Shown one piece after another: positions 1 through 9,010 of a DNA stretch of 64,000 nt. The notes under the pieces were generated by a model, which was not told the DNA's origin, searched no databases, and saw only the letters and a program-made list of their open reading frames with translations. Source of the DNA: Aliiroseovarius sediminilitoris (lineage in GTDB: Bacteria; Pseudomonadota; Alphaproteobacteria; Rhodobacterales; Rhodobacteraceae); assembly GCF_900109955.1 (NCBI RefSeq), contig NZ_FOJB01000001.1:1736001-1800000 (forward strand), written 5' to 3'. Within the stretch, counting starts at the first letter, position 1, and each line of letters begins with the position of its first letter. The translations under genes were made by a program, and so were the position numbers.

Positions 1-1
1 C

Positions 2-1186
2 GTGCCTGTGGTGATCGTGATCGCGATCCTGTCTTTCATCGCCTGGGCGAGTTGGGGGCCGGCACCTGCGCTGAGCTATGCCCTGATTTCAGCGGTGGCG
101 GTGCTGATCATTGCCTGTCCGTGTGCGCTGGGTCTGGCCACGCCGATGTCGATCATGACGGCCACCGGCCGCGGTGCGCAGGCAGGCGTTCTGATCAAGA
201 ATGCCGAGGCGCTGGAGCGGTTCGAGAAGGTCGATACCCTGATCGTGGACAAGACCGGCACCCTGACCGAAGGCAAGCCCCGACTTGTCGCGGTCTTGCC
301 GGAACCGGGGCATGACGAGGCCGAGGTGCTGAGGCTGGCCGCTTCGCTTGAGCGTGGCTCGGAACACCCGCTGGCTGAAGCCATCGTGCGTGGCGCCGAA
401 GATCGAAACGTGGACATGGCAAATGCCAGCGATTTCGAAGCGGTGACCGGCAAGGGCGTCAAAGGCGTGGTCGACGGACAAGCGGTGGCGCTGGGAAACC
501 TCGCTTTGATCACCGACATGGGGCTTGAGGGTGGCGCGCTGACCGAAAAGGCCAACGCACGGCGCGACGAGGGCGAAACCGTGATGTTTGTCGTGCTGGA
601 AGGCAAGATTGCCGGTTTGGTCAGCGTGGCCGACCCGGTCAAGGAAACGACGCCTGCCGCGCTGAAAGCGCTGCATGATCTGGGCTTTCGGATCATCATG
701 GCCACCGGTGACAACGAACGCACGGCCAAGGCCATTGGCGCGCGGCTGGGGATCGACGAGATCCGCGCCGATGTGTTGCCCGAGGACAAGGCGCGGATCA
801 TTCGCGATTTGCAGGATAAAGGCCGCAAGGTCGCCATGGCCGGTGATGGCGTCAACGACGCGCCCGCTCTGGCGCAGGCAGATGTTGGCATCGCGATGGG
901 CACTGGCGCGGATGTGGCCATTGAAAGCGCGGGTTTCACGCTGATCAAAGGCAACCTTGACGGGATCGTGCGCGCGCGGCGCCTGTCGCGCGCCACCATG
1001 CGCAACATCCGTCAGAACCTGTTCTTTGCGCTGATTTACAACGCTTCAGGCGTGCCAGTGGCTGCGGGTGTGTTGTTTCCATTCTTCGGCATTCTGATCA
1101 GCCCGATGTTTGCTGCTTTCGCGATGAGCGCCTCGTCCATCTCGGTGGTGCTGAACGCGCTGCGACTGCGAGGTGCAAAAATATGA
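2..1186 (+). CDS. copA: Copper-translocating P1B-type ATPase, 3' part only
   Basis: The frame is open to the left edge, so the N-terminal metal-binding domains and first membrane helices lie outside the window. The visible 394 residues hold the transmembrane CPC metal-site motif (Cys39-Pro-Cys41 in the visible numbering), the phosphorylation motif DKTGT at Asp83, the SEHPLAEA loop of heavy-metal ATPases, TGDN and the hinge GDGVNDAP, then two C-terminal helices. CPC with SEHPLAEA is typical of Cu(I) exporters of the inner membrane. The stop overlaps the start of the next gene (ATGA), suggesting a shared transcript and coupled translation. Assignment to P1B ATPases is firm. Copper rather than another soft metal is inferred from family pattern. 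Confidence 0.93.
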   Translation: MPVVIVIAILSFIAWASWGPAPALSYALISAVAVLIIACPCALGLATPMSIMTATGRGAQAGVLIKNAEALERFEKVDTLIVDKTGTLTEGKPRLVAVLPEPGHDEAEVLRLAASLERGSEHPLAEAIVRGAEDRNVDMANASDFEAVTGKGVKGVVDGQAVALGNLALITDMGLEGGALTEKANARRDEGETVMFVVLEGKIAGLVSVADPVKETTPAALKALHDLGFRIIMATGDNERTAKAIGARLGIDEIRADVLPEDKARIIRDLQDKGRKVAMAGDGVNDAPALAQADVGIAMGTGADVAIESAGFTLIKGNLDGIVRARRLSRATMRNIRQNLFFALIYNASGVPVAAGVLFPFFGILISPMFAAFAMSASSISVVLNALRLRGAKI

Positions 1187-1788
1187 GATTGAATGTCTTT
1201 CGGGCAGCGCTCTTTGCCTTTGGCCTTACCGTCACCGGAACAGCGGCAATCGCACACGAGTTCACCGCCGCGATTTTCGTGACCGGCGACAACCGCGAGT
1301 CGCGTCTCGCCGAGGCGGTCAACGGGTTTCTGCTCGCGGCAGACGAGCGCGACGGGCATCCAGCCGAAACATCCGATGGCCATCTTGGCGGGGTGGACGT
1401 GCAGGTTCTGCCACTGCCTGCCGAAGCCGCTGGTCGGGTCGTCGGATTGACCGGGTCACCGCAGTCGTCGCCTGATGTCCTGGTGGTGATGGGGTCAGAG
1501 ACGCTGACCTCCGCGACGCTTTCGGAGTTCGGATTCGACGGGGTTTTGATACATACAGGCGCGCTTCCCGACAATTGGGCAACTGAAGACGCCCCGGGCA
1601 GCTTTGCCGCGCGCTATCGCAGCGCATATGGCACCGCACCGACCGAGGCGGCGGCACAGGGATATAACGCTGCACGACGTTTGGATGCTGCGATCCGTCC
1701 GCTTGACGGGATTTCTCCGCGCAGGGCATTGGAAACCTCGCTTGCTGATACGGTGGACGGCATCAATTGGATGGAGGATACCCGATAA
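1183..1788 (+). CDS. Secreted short type 1 periplasmic-binding-like protein
   Basis: A 201-residue protein with a signal peptide ending near residue 24 (AIA-HEF). The C-terminal part ([10 protein letters not shown], then [18 protein letters not shown]) looks like the end of the Leu/Ile/Val-type substrate-binding fold. Full members of that family are about 350-400 residues, so this is a compact or internally shortened version. The start ATG overlaps the copper-ATPase stop by 4 bases, and no transporter genes follow it. A periplasmic accessory role linked to copper or cytochrome biogenesis is possible but is inference from position only. Confidence 0.7.
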   Translation: MRLNVFRAALFAFGLTVTGTAAIAHEFTAAIFVTGDNRESRLAEAVNGFLLAADERDGHPAETSDGHLGGVDVQVLPLPAEAAGRVVGLTGSPQSSPDVLVVMGSETLTSATLSEFGFDGVLIHTGALPDNWATEDAPGSFAARYRSAYGTAPTEAAAQGYNAARRLDAAIRPLDGISPRRALETSLADTVDGINWMEDTR

Positions 1789-2120
1789 CGGAAAACCGGT
1801 GTCAGTTTCCGATCTGGCGCCCAAAATTCTCAGCACAACCAGCTGGGTCGAAACCGGATGTCAAGCAGACCGCCCCCCTTCGTCAGATTGTCACGTGCTG
1901 CGCTGACACTTGCCTGAACGATGTCTTGGCCTGAACGCTCGTCTTCCTCTGTGACGGTCCCCAGTGCGTGATGAAACGCAGTAGCATCATGCAAGGGCCG
2001 ACCATTCAGGCACTGGCGTTCCTTCCGGTTCTGGTGTGGTCACTTGTGCGATCGGTTCGCAGCAGGCAGGGTAAAAAGGGCACCTGCCAAACATCAACGA
2101 AACCTGTAACGGAGGTTTTA

Positions 2121-2612
2121 TTGACTACGCCAGTTCTTATATTCGCCACCGCTGCTACATTTCTGGGCAGTGTGCCGGCGCGGGCAGAAAGCCATCGACA
2201 AGATATGCCGGTCACGGTGTCAAACAGCCCTATGACGGGCAGATCGGACGCCGCCAAAGGACGGATGCTTTTTGCGTCGAAGGGCTGCGTTGTCTGCCAT
2301 TCGGTCAATGGTGTCGGCGGCGAAGACGCGCCGCCGCTGGACGCCGAATTCATGGACTTGCCCATGAACGCCGTCGAATTCGCCGCCCGGATGTGGGCTG
2401 GTGCGGAGGCAATGGTCGAATTGCAACGTGACGAATTTGGCGATGTCGTCAATCTGAACGGTGCCGAACTGGCCGCCATAATCGCGTTTGCCCATGACGC
2501 CGATGAACAGGCGAAATTCTCGACGGCAGATATTCCGGACAAGGTCGGAAAAATGATGGACCACATGGAGCAGGAAGGCGCGCATGATGACATGCAAGAC
2601 GATCATGACTAG
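2121..2612 (+). CDS. Secreted mono-heme cytochrome c
   Basis: The frame is open from 1968, but the likely start is the TTG at 2121, preceded by GGAGG at 2111-2115. It opens directly into a signal peptide (LIFATAATFLGSVPARA). The 163-residue product has one c-type heme site, CVVCH, after the segment KGRMLFASKG. Methionines around PMNAVEFAARMW could supply the distal ligand. The C-terminus is rich in Met, His and Asp (MMDHMEQEGAHDD and a DDHD end), which could bind metal. It is probably a small electron carrier or sensor in the periplasm. Its exact partner is not visible. Confidence 0.82.
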   Translation: MTTPVLIFATAATFLGSVPARAESHRQDMPVTVSNSPMTGRSDAAKGRMLFASKGCVVCHSVNGVGGEDAPPLDAEFMDLPMNAVEFAARMWAGAEAMVELQRDEFGDVVNLNGAELAAIIAFAHDADEQAKFSTADIPDKVGKMMDHMEQEGAHDDMQDDHD

Positions 2613-2693
2613 GGCGTTTCGCCGGTAGGTTACATAGGTGCCGCTGACGGGTGCCATCACTCAATCATTCTGAAACAGGCAGGGCAGATCAAT

Positions 2694-2894
2694 ATGGCGC
2701 AAGACCAGATGTGCAGGGATCGAAGTATAGGTTTGATCCGTCTGGGTGGTGCCATCGAATTTGGCACGAGTGTGCCGATTTCGGACGCAGATGACCACCT
2801 GACCCTGTCCGGGGCGCTCGACGCCTTGCCGCGATTACGACCGGTCTTGCCGGTTGAGACGTGGATCTACGGCACCAATGGAGACAGCGCATGA
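2694..2894 (+). CDS. Possible small protein coupled to the kinase gene
   Basis: A 66-codon frame that starts after a weak purine run (CAGGGCAG) and whose stop TGA overlaps the next ATG by 4 bases (ATGA at 2891). No family is recognised, and there is no signal peptide or membrane segment. The overlap is the main reason to list it. A chance open frame in high-GC DNA remains a real alternative. Confidence 0.3.
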   Translation: MAQDQMCRDRSIGLIRLGGAIEFGTSVPISDADDHLTLSGALDALPRLRPVLPVETWIYGTNGDSA

Positions 2895-4960
2895 AACAGC
2901 TTCGGAGCCTCATGCGGTTGATCCGGATCTTCGCCAGCCTTTCTGCGGACATCCGGGCGCTTCGCCGGTACGTTCCAACCGGTGATGACACGCGCGCAGC
3001 GGATCGGTTTGCCGAGAACCTTACGGCGCTCGGCCCCGTGTTCGTGAAGCTCGGACAAATTCTCAGCACCCGCCCGGACATCCTGCCGGAAGCCTATGTC
3101 GCACGGCTGACCGCTTTGCAGGAACATGCACCGGAAATCGCGTTCGAGACGGTTCGCCAGGTTGTCGAGGAAGAGCTTGCGACGTCTCTTGAAACGGCAT
3201 TTGCCAGCTTTGAACCCACGCCCGTCGCCGCCGCGTCGCTTGCCCAGGTGCACAAGGCAAGGTTGCTGGATGGCAGGACCGTTGCCGTCAAGGTGCAGCG
3301 GCCCGGGCTGGAGCCGCTGTTCCATCGCGATCTTGACGCTCTGGAACTTGGACTGCGAGTCGTCCGCCTTCTGGCACCGCGACGGCTTCGTCGCACAAAC
3401 TTGGCTGCATTCCTGGCAGAGTTCCGGCGCTATTCGTTGGGCGAACTGGATTTCCGGGCCGAAGCCAGTGTGATGGAACGGTTTCGTGTAAATCTTGCCG
3501 AACAAGATGGCGTGCATATTCCATTGACCTTCGCGGACCTCTCGACGGCCAGGATGCTGACAATGGATTGGGTCGACGGCATGCGGCTGTCCGAGGCGGC
3601 GACCACTCTTTCTGCACAGACGCGCTCCGCGCTGGTCGACAGGCTGGTGTCGGTGCTGCTCAAGATGTTCATCTCGGATGGCTTGTTTCACGCCGATCTT
3701 CATCCGGGCAACATCGTTTTTCACGCCGATGGCACGTTCACCCTGCTGGATTTCGGTATGTTTGGCGCGTTGAATACGGAAGAACGCGACCGGTTCGTGC
3801 TTTACTGGATTGCCGTCGCACAGCGACAGACCCGGCGTGCCTATTACCATTTCAGCAAGCAGACCAAGCCGCTGCCTGACGCAGATCACGTGTTGTTCCA
3901 GCAAAGTTTTGAGAGTCTCGCTACCCGGTTCTACGCGGTGCCCTCGCGCGAGGCCAGCCTTGCGCGAACATACCTTGCAATGATGCGTGCAGGATACCGG
4001 GCGGGCTTCGTATTTCCCGCGTCTCTCATGCTGCACGCCAAGGCACTCACCACCGCCGAGGCGCTGCTGTTCAAACTGGCGCCGGATATGCGCTTCGACG
4101 AAATCTCGCGGCCGTTCATAGCGCGGGAACTGACCGCGAGGCTTGCACAATCCGATCCGTTGGGCAAAATCTCGCAAATCCTTCCCGAACTCTTGCTGAC
4201 AGGCGCCATGCCACCCGCCGAAGCGATTGATGACACCTGGGACAGATCTGCGACCCAGGGCATGTGGGAAAGCGTGCTGGGCGCGCGCGGGTCGTCGGAT
4301 GGAGGCATCGGACGTGCCGGGCTTGCGACCCTATTTCACAGATTTGCGCGACGCCACCTGGGGCAGGAGACAGAGCAACTACTTTCGGAAACCTGGGCGA
4401 CCTACGATACTCTCGAGACCGAGATTCCGCTTCAGCCGAACATTGGCGCGATGCTGACCACACATCTCGCCGCGCTGACACTTGCGTTGCACCGGACGCT
4501 TGTCTCGCACGCGCGGTCGCCCGAGCAGAGCCACGCGCTGATCCATGCGATAGGCTGGGATATCTATCGCCGTATGGCCGATCCCCCCCTGGAACTGGCC
4601 CGTGCCATCACTGCTGACCCGGCAAAACGTCTGCGTATTGCGACCGACCTGTTCCGCCGCTTCCCGTTTGGGCCGCCGGGATACGGCTGGCGCGATGTCG
4701 ACGCGGGCAAAGATGTTGTCGCCTTCGACTGCACGAAATGCCCCGTCGCAGACTTCTTTGCCCAAAACGGCAATGCGGAGCTTTGCACCGCGACATGGTG
4801 CGCGCTCGACTTTCCATTGGCCGAAAAATGGGGCGGGCGGCTAGTTCGGCCCAAGACCATTGCCAGCGGCCATGATCATTGTAACTTCCGTTGGCATACC
4901 GGACCGGTTCCGATTGATGCGGAAACAAACAAGGCAGGACAGAATGCAGAACCACGATAA
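2891..4960 (+). CDS. ABC1/UbiB-family kinase fused to an ATC-hydrolase-like domain
   Basis: The start at 2891 is preceded by GGAGA with a 6-base gap; the product is 689 residues. The N-terminal ~450 residues are an ABC1 (AarF/UbiB/ADCK) atypical kinase. Visible motifs are KLGQILSTRPDILP, the alanine-rich nucleotide loop AAASLAQVH, AVKVQRPG, the catalytic HADLHPGN and the metal-binding LLDFG. Family members support ubiquinone synthesis or lipid handling at the membrane. The last ~150 residues resemble the L-2-amino-thiazoline-4-carboxylate hydrolase family (PF14196): DCTKCPVADFF, then ELCTATWCALD, then TIASGHDHCNFRW. Ordinary UbiB proteins are about 500-550 residues and lack this part. The function of the fusion is unknown. 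The end overlaps the next gene. Confidence 0.85.
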   Translation: MKQLRSLMRLIRIFASLSADIRALRRYVPTGDDTRAADRFAENLTALGPVFVKLGQILSTRPDILPEAYVARLTALQEHAPEIAFETVRQVVEEELATSLETAFASFEPTPVAAASLAQVHKARLLDGRTVAVKVQRPGLEPLFHRDLDALELGLRVVRLLAPRRLRRTNLAAFLAEFRRYSLGELDFRAEASVMERFRVNLAEQDGVHIPLTFADLSTARMLTMDWVDGMRLSEAATTLSAQTRSALVDRLVSVLLKMFISDGLFHADLHPGNIVFHADGTFTLLDFGMFGALNTEERDRFVLYWIAVAQRQTRRAYYHFSKQTKPLPDADHVLFQQSFESLATRFYAVPSREASLARTYLAMMRAGYRAGFVFPASLMLHAKALTTAEALLFKLAPDMRFDEISRPFIARELTARLAQSDPLGKISQILPELLLTGAMPPAEAIDDTWDRSATQGMWESVLGARGSSDGGIGRAGLATLFHRFARRHLGQETEQLLSETWATYDTLETEIPLQPNIGAMLTTHLAALTLALHRTLVSHARSPEQSHALIHAIGWDIYRRMADPPLELARAITADPAKRLRIATDLFRRFPFGPPGYGWRDVDAGKDVVAFDCTKCPVADFFAQNGNAELCTATWCALDFPLAEKWGGRLVRPKTIASGHDHCNFRWHTGPVPIDAETNKAGQNAEPR

Positions 4961-6269
4961 AGATAACGACAGGCACGGCAGTTACCGTGAAGGCTCGATC
5001 AGCCTGGGTGGTGCCGTCGCCATGGGCACGGGGGTGATGATCGGCGCGGGTATCTTTGCGCTGACCGGACAGATCGCGCAACTTGCCGGTCCGCTTTTCC
5101 CGTTGGCCTTCATCGTCGGCGCCATCGTGACAGGCTTCAGTGCTTACAGCTATATCAAGATGTCGAACGCGTGGCCGTCGGCGGGTGGCATCGCGATGAT
5201 CCTTCAGAAATGCTATGGTTCAGGCGCGATCGCGGCGGGGGCGGCGCTGCTCATGGCGCTCAGCATGGTGATCGCCCAAAGCCTCGTGGCGCGCACATTC
5301 GCGACCTATGTCCTGCGCCCCTTTGACATCACCGGCGGGCCGCTGGTCCCCATTCTGGCGGTGGCGGTGATTGTCTTTGCGTTTCTCGTCAACATCGCCG
5401 GGAACCGCTCTGTCGGGCTGCTGTCGCTGATCATGGCTGCGATCAAGATCGGCGGTATCGCGCTTTTTGGCATTGCCGCGCTCTGGTCGAGCGGGTTTCA
5501 GTTCGCTGCCGCATCGCAGACGGCCGAATCTTTCGGACTTGTCGGGTTCACTGCGTCGGTTGCGCTGGCGATCCTTGCCTTCAAGGGGTTTACGACGATC
5601 ACCAACAGCGGCGGCGAAATCACCGACCCGCATCGCAATGTGGGTCGCACAATCATGATCTCCATTGCGATCTGCGTGGTTGTCTACCTGCTTGTAGCTT
5701 TCGGTGTCGGCGCGAGCCTGTCCATCGACGAGATCATCGCTGCGCGCGATTACTCACTGGCTCAAGCGGCCGAACCCGCGCTGGGACAGGTGGGGTTCTA
5801 CCTGACGGTCTTGCTCGCCGCCGTGGCCACCGCGTCGGGCGTTCTGGCCAGCGTGTTCGCCGTGTCACGAATGCTGGCGATGTTGACCGACATGAAGATG
5901 ATCCCGCACAGCCATTTCGGCATGTCGGGCAAGATCCAGCGCCACATGCTGCTCTATACGGTCGTGATCGCCTCGACGCTGGCGGTGTTCTTCGATCTGG
6001 GCAGGATCGCCTCGCTGGGTGCGTTTTTCTATCTCATCATGGATATGGTCGTGCATTGGGGCGTCTTCCGGTTCAGACGGAAAGAGATCGGGGCGGCGGC
6101 ACCGGTATTGTTGATGGCGCTCACCTTTGATGCGGTGGTGTTGGCGGCCTTTACCTCGATGAAACTGCAAAGTGATCCCGCAATTGTTATCTATGCACTG
6201 CTTGCCATTCTCGCGGTTTTTGGCTTTGAAAGACTGTATCTCAAGGCTTGGACCAACCAGGCAGCGTAG
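4944..6269 (+). CDS. APC-superfamily amino-acid/polyamine permease
   Basis: The chosen start, at 4944, follows AAGGCAGGA. The upstream in-frame ATG at 4860 lies deep inside the kinase gene. The product has 441 residues and about 12 hydrophobic segments. The first helix has the APC signature GTGVMIGAGIFALTG, where substrate carboxyl and amino groups bind in family structures. A later segment, FKGFTTITNSGGEITDPHRN, matches the APC pattern after helix 6. It overlaps the end of the UbiB-type gene by 17 bases, so it is probably co-transcribed. The substrate cannot be told from the sequence. Confidence 0.87.
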   Translation: MQNHDKDNDRHGSYREGSISLGGAVAMGTGVMIGAGIFALTGQIAQLAGPLFPLAFIVGAIVTGFSAYSYIKMSNAWPSAGGIAMILQKCYGSGAIAAGAALLMALSMVIAQSLVARTFATYVLRPFDITGGPLVPILAVAVIVFAFLVNIAGNRSVGLLSLIMAAIKIGGIALFGIAALWSSGFQFAAASQTAESFGLVGFTASVALAILAFKGFTTITNSGGEITDPHRNVGRTIMISIAICVVVYLLVAFGVGASLSIDEIIAARDYSLAQAAEPALGQVGFYLTVLLAAVATASGVLASVFAVSRMLAMLTDMKMIPHSHFGMSGKIQRHMLLYTVVIASTLAVFFDLGRIASLGAFFYLIMDMVVHWGVFRFRRKEIGAAAPVLLMALTFDAVVLAAFTSMKLQSDPAIVIYALLAILAVFGFERLYLKAWTNQAA

Positions 6270-6308
6270 TTATGCACGCATCAATCAATAAAAGCAGGAG
6301 CACGCGTC

Positions 6309-7016
6309 TTGAAATTGACAGTAGATCAAAGACCTTGGTGGCAACGACACTTGGTCGTTATCGTTTTGTCCGTGCTTGGCACCGGGCTTCTGTTGTATAG
6401 CCGTGCCGAATGGTCCGCCATGCACCGTTGGAACCGGGCCGTTGGCGATATGTCGATTGTTCTGGTCGCACTGGCAATGGCGATAGGGCCGGTATCGCGG
6501 CTTTGGCGTGGTTCTGTGCGATTTCTGCCTTATCGGCGAGAGTTGGGCATATACGCTATCCTGCTGGCCCTCGCTCATGCCGCCATTATCCTGTTCGGAT
6601 GGGTCACGCTTGATCTGATGCGCCTGTTCGGGTTCGAATTCCACCCGGGACTACAACGATACGTCATGGTCAACCACGGGTTCGCACTGGCCAATCTGAT
6701 CGGTTTGCTGGCGCTTCTTTATGGCATCATCCTGGCGGTTACGTCGAACGATTACAGCCAGCGGCGGTTGGGCAACAACGTATGGAAATTCATCCAGCAG
6801 GGCACGTATATACTCTGGTGGCTGACAGTGCTGCATACGGCCTATTTCCTGTTCCTGCATTTCCTGGATTACCACCGCCAGACGCCGGACCCGAACTGGG
6901 CGCAATGGCCGTTCGTGGCGCTTGTGGCGAGTGTCGTTGCCTTGCAATTCGCGGCGTCAACGGCGACATGGCGCAAATCTCGCCTAAAAAGGACCGGCAT
7001 GGCCAAGGCTGAGTAG
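6309..7016 (+). CDS. Ferric-reductase-like heme membrane protein (YedZ/MsrQ type)
   Basis: The start is a TTG at 6309 with AGGAG at 6296-6300; the next ATG (6420) would remove the first helix. The 235-residue protein has about six membrane helices. Candidate heme histidines sit in LAHAAIILFGW, in VNHGFALANL, and in LHTAYFLFLH. This is the layout of the ferric-reductase-like transmembrane domain. MsrQ normally works with the periplasmic methionine sulfoxide reductase MsrP, which is not next door, so the electron acceptor is unknown. It follows the permease by 39 bases and may be in the same operon. Confidence 0.8.
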   Translation: MKLTVDQRPWWQRHLVVIVLSVLGTGLLLYSRAEWSAMHRWNRAVGDMSIVLVALAMAIGPVSRLWRGSVRFLPYRRELGIYAILLALAHAAIILFGWVTLDLMRLFGFEFHPGLQRYVMVNHGFALANLIGLLALLYGIILAVTSNDYSQRRLGNNVWKFIQQGTYILWWLTVLHTAYFLFLHFLDYHRQTPDPNWAQWPFVALVASVVALQFAASTATWRKSRLKRTGMAKAE

Positions 7017-7034
7017 CGCGCGATTGTCGCGCGC
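7016..7034 (+). terminator. GC-only hairpin after the YedZ-like gene
   Basis: A perfect 8-base-pair stem (GCGCGCGA / TCGCGCGC) with a 3-base loop lies directly at the stop codon. It has no U-tract, so it may only partly end transcription from either side. The convergent ion-channel gene ends 32 bases further on. Confidence 0.35.
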
Positions 7035-7065
7035 GGATATTGCCCACATGGCGGTGATCTTCGGC

Positions 7066-7590
7066 TCAGACCTTGCCGTCATCCTCGTCGATGATGTCCT
7101 TCGGACCTTGCGCCGCAGGCGGTTGTCCTGACATATCTTGCGGCGGTCCATCCGGCCTGGCACAAGGCTGCCAAACCCACAGACGGTTCATCATTGCATA
7201 GAGAAATGTTGCGGACCAGGCGATCAGCAGAAGACCTATGAGCGCTTCAACGCCGGTTAGAAAACGCAAATGCTCGGTGGGGAATATGTCGCCTATTCCG
7301 AGGGAAGTATAGGTTATCGCCGAAAAATAGTAGTAATCGAGCAGTGTCACGATGGGTTCACCCGCAAACGCACCCAGGTTCAACCACCGTTCGGCCAAAG
7401 CATAAGCGACTGCGAAGATTCCGATTTCCAGCATGTGTATGGAAAACAGCAGGATCAATACCGCAAGAACGCGGGTCGAGGAGTGCAACGGTATCTTGGC
7501 CATCCCGCCACTACACCACCTCAGAGCGATGAGATGCATCACGGCCGTCAAAAGAAATGCCGATACGGAAAGAGCAATAGACAGAAGCAA
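7066..7590 (-). CDS. Two-TM ion channel family protein
   Basis: The 174-residue product starts at a TTG with AAGGAAGG six bases upstream. It has two hydrophobic N-terminal helices, a pore loop with a selectivity-filter-like sequence (TYTSLGIGDI) and a following helix. This fits the ion-channel family PF07885. The GIGD filter differs from the canonical GYGD of potassium channels, so selectivity is uncertain. The C-terminal tail (PPQDMSGQPPAAQGPKD) is short, polar and probably disordered, with no RCK or cyclic-nucleotide domain. Confidence 0.8.
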   Translation of the reverse strand: MLLSIALSVSAFLLTAVMHLIALRWCSGGMAKIPLHSSTRVLAVLILLFSIHMLEIGIFAVAYALAERWLNLGAFAGEPIVTLLDYYYFSAITYTSLGIGDIFPTEHLRFLTGVEALIGLLLIAWSATFLYAMMNRLWVWQPCARPDGPPQDMSGQPPAAQGPKDIIDEDDGKV

Positions 7591-8006
7591 TGTTGCCTTC
7601 CTTTCGTTTCATTCGTGGCCACTATAAACGCCATGCGCGGCCCATACATCCCTGTCGCTGTCTGTGTTCGAACTCTGATATCTGGCAAACACCATAGGGC
7701 CGAATGGTTGACGGATTTCGGTTCTACGCATTTTGTGCGTCCTGTTCTCTTCAGAAATCGTAGCACTTTTGGCGAGCATTCGAAGGCCGGAGTGATGGCA
7801 TGGAAATGGATATTGGATCGGCGCAAAGCACAACAGCTGTTGCGCCGATCTGGATCTGGTATCCAGCGAAGGCGACCTCGCTTATAGTGGCCGTGTCGTG
7901 TGCGCCGCGTGTGCCATGAGTCGTCTAAAATGGAAAAATCTGGCGATGTTGGAGCGTATTCCTGCGCATAAACTTTGCCCTGCAACAGTTTGAAGATACA
8001 AGAGTA
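7591..8006. other. 416-base intergenic region between channel and dusA
   Basis: These 416 bases lie between the divergent channel and dusA genes. Short open frames on both strands lack ribosome-binding sites and resemble no family. The region presumably carries both promoters; no clear hairpin or repeat is seen. Confidence 0.5.
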
Positions 8007-9002
8007 ATGCTGCCAAGAAAACACGCCAGACTTTCTATTGCTCCGATGATGGATTGGTCCGACCGCCATTGCCGCTATTTCCATCGGCTGATGACCCGTC
8101 AAGCGCTGCTTTATACCGAAATGGTGACTGCGCCCGCGCTGGTGCGTGGGGGGGCGGTGCATTTGCTTGATTTCAATCCCGAAGAACACCCGGTGGCGGT
8201 GCAGCTTGGCGGCTCTGACCCGCAGGAACTGGCCCAGGCCACGAAGCTGTGCGTTGCGCGCGGGTATGACGAAGTGAACCTGAATGTCGGCTGCCCGTCG
8301 GATCGCGTTCAGTCAGGGACGTTCGGTGCGGTGCTCATGCGCGATGCACCGTTGGTGGCAGAATGCATGAGGTCGATGAAAGACGTCGCGCAAGATACGG
8401 AAGTTACAGTAAAATGTCGGATAGGGGTGGATGATCAAAGTGCCGATGAGGTCCTGCCTGCGTTCATCGAAACCGTCGCCGCAGCCGGTGTAACCCGGTT
8501 TACCATCCATGCGCGAAAGGCGTGGCTGCAAGGGTTAAGCCCGAAGGAAAACCGGGACATTCCGCCGCTGGATTATCCCTTGGTGCACCGGATGAAGGCG
8601 GCGTTTCCCGCGCTGCACCTGTCGATCAATGGTGGCATCACCACGTTGGAGGACGCCCGCGCGCATCTTGACGTTATGGACGGGGTGATGATCGGGCGCG
8701 CGGCCTATCATGATCCAGCGGGTGTGCTGTTGGGCGCGGATCAGGCGATTTTCGGCGCGACCGACCCTTCGCGCACCGCCCATGAGGTGGTCGAGGCGAT
8801 GTATCCTTACATTGAGGCGCAACTGACCAAGGGCGTGCGCCTGCATTCGATCACGCGTCACATGCTGGGAACCTTCACAGGCCGTCCGGGCGCGCGCAAG
8901 TGGCGTCGTATCCTTTCCGAAGGCGCGTCAAAGGACGGCGCAGGGGTTGCCTTGGTGGCCGAGGCTCTGTCACATGTGCCCGATCACGTCCCCGTAAGCT
9001 GA
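8007..9002 (+). CDS. dusA: tRNA-dihydrouridine(20/20a) synthase
   Basis: This 331-residue flavoenzyme reduces uridines in the tRNA D-loop using NADPH. The DusA pattern is clear: the start SIAPMMDWSDRHCRYFHRL, the active-site segment NLNVGCPSDRVQSGTFGAVLM with the catalytic cysteine in GCPS, TVKCRIGVDD, FTIHARKAWLQGLSPKENR, and the FMN-phosphate region INGGITT...DGVMIGRAAYH. The length is normal for DusA. The start ATG follows a weak site (AGAG). It is followed after 8 bases by the TauE-like gene. Confidence 0.95.
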   Translation: MLPRKHARLSIAPMMDWSDRHCRYFHRLMTRQALLYTEMVTAPALVRGGAVHLLDFNPEEHPVAVQLGGSDPQELAQATKLCVARGYDEVNLNVGCPSDRVQSGTFGAVLMRDAPLVAECMRSMKDVAQDTEVTVKCRIGVDDQSADEVLPAFIETVAAAGVTRFTIHARKAWLQGLSPKENRDIPPLDYPLVHRMKAAFPALHLSINGGITTLEDARAHLDVMDGVMIGRAAYHDPAGVLLGADQAIFGATDPSRTAHEVVEAMYPYIEAQLTKGVRLHSITRHMLGTFTGRPGARKWRRILSEGASKDGAGVALVAEALSHVPDHVPVS

Positions 9003-9010
9003 GGCCATTC

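Noticed and set aside
76-1008. Long open frame on the minus strand opposite copA (310 codons)
   Set aside because: The plus-strand copper ATPase has clear motifs; the antisense frame is low-complexity Ser/Ala/Arg, as expected in high-GC DNA.
2867-4177. 436-codon minus-strand frame opposite the kinase fusion
   Set aside because: It is a mirror of the kinase codons with no recognisable domain.
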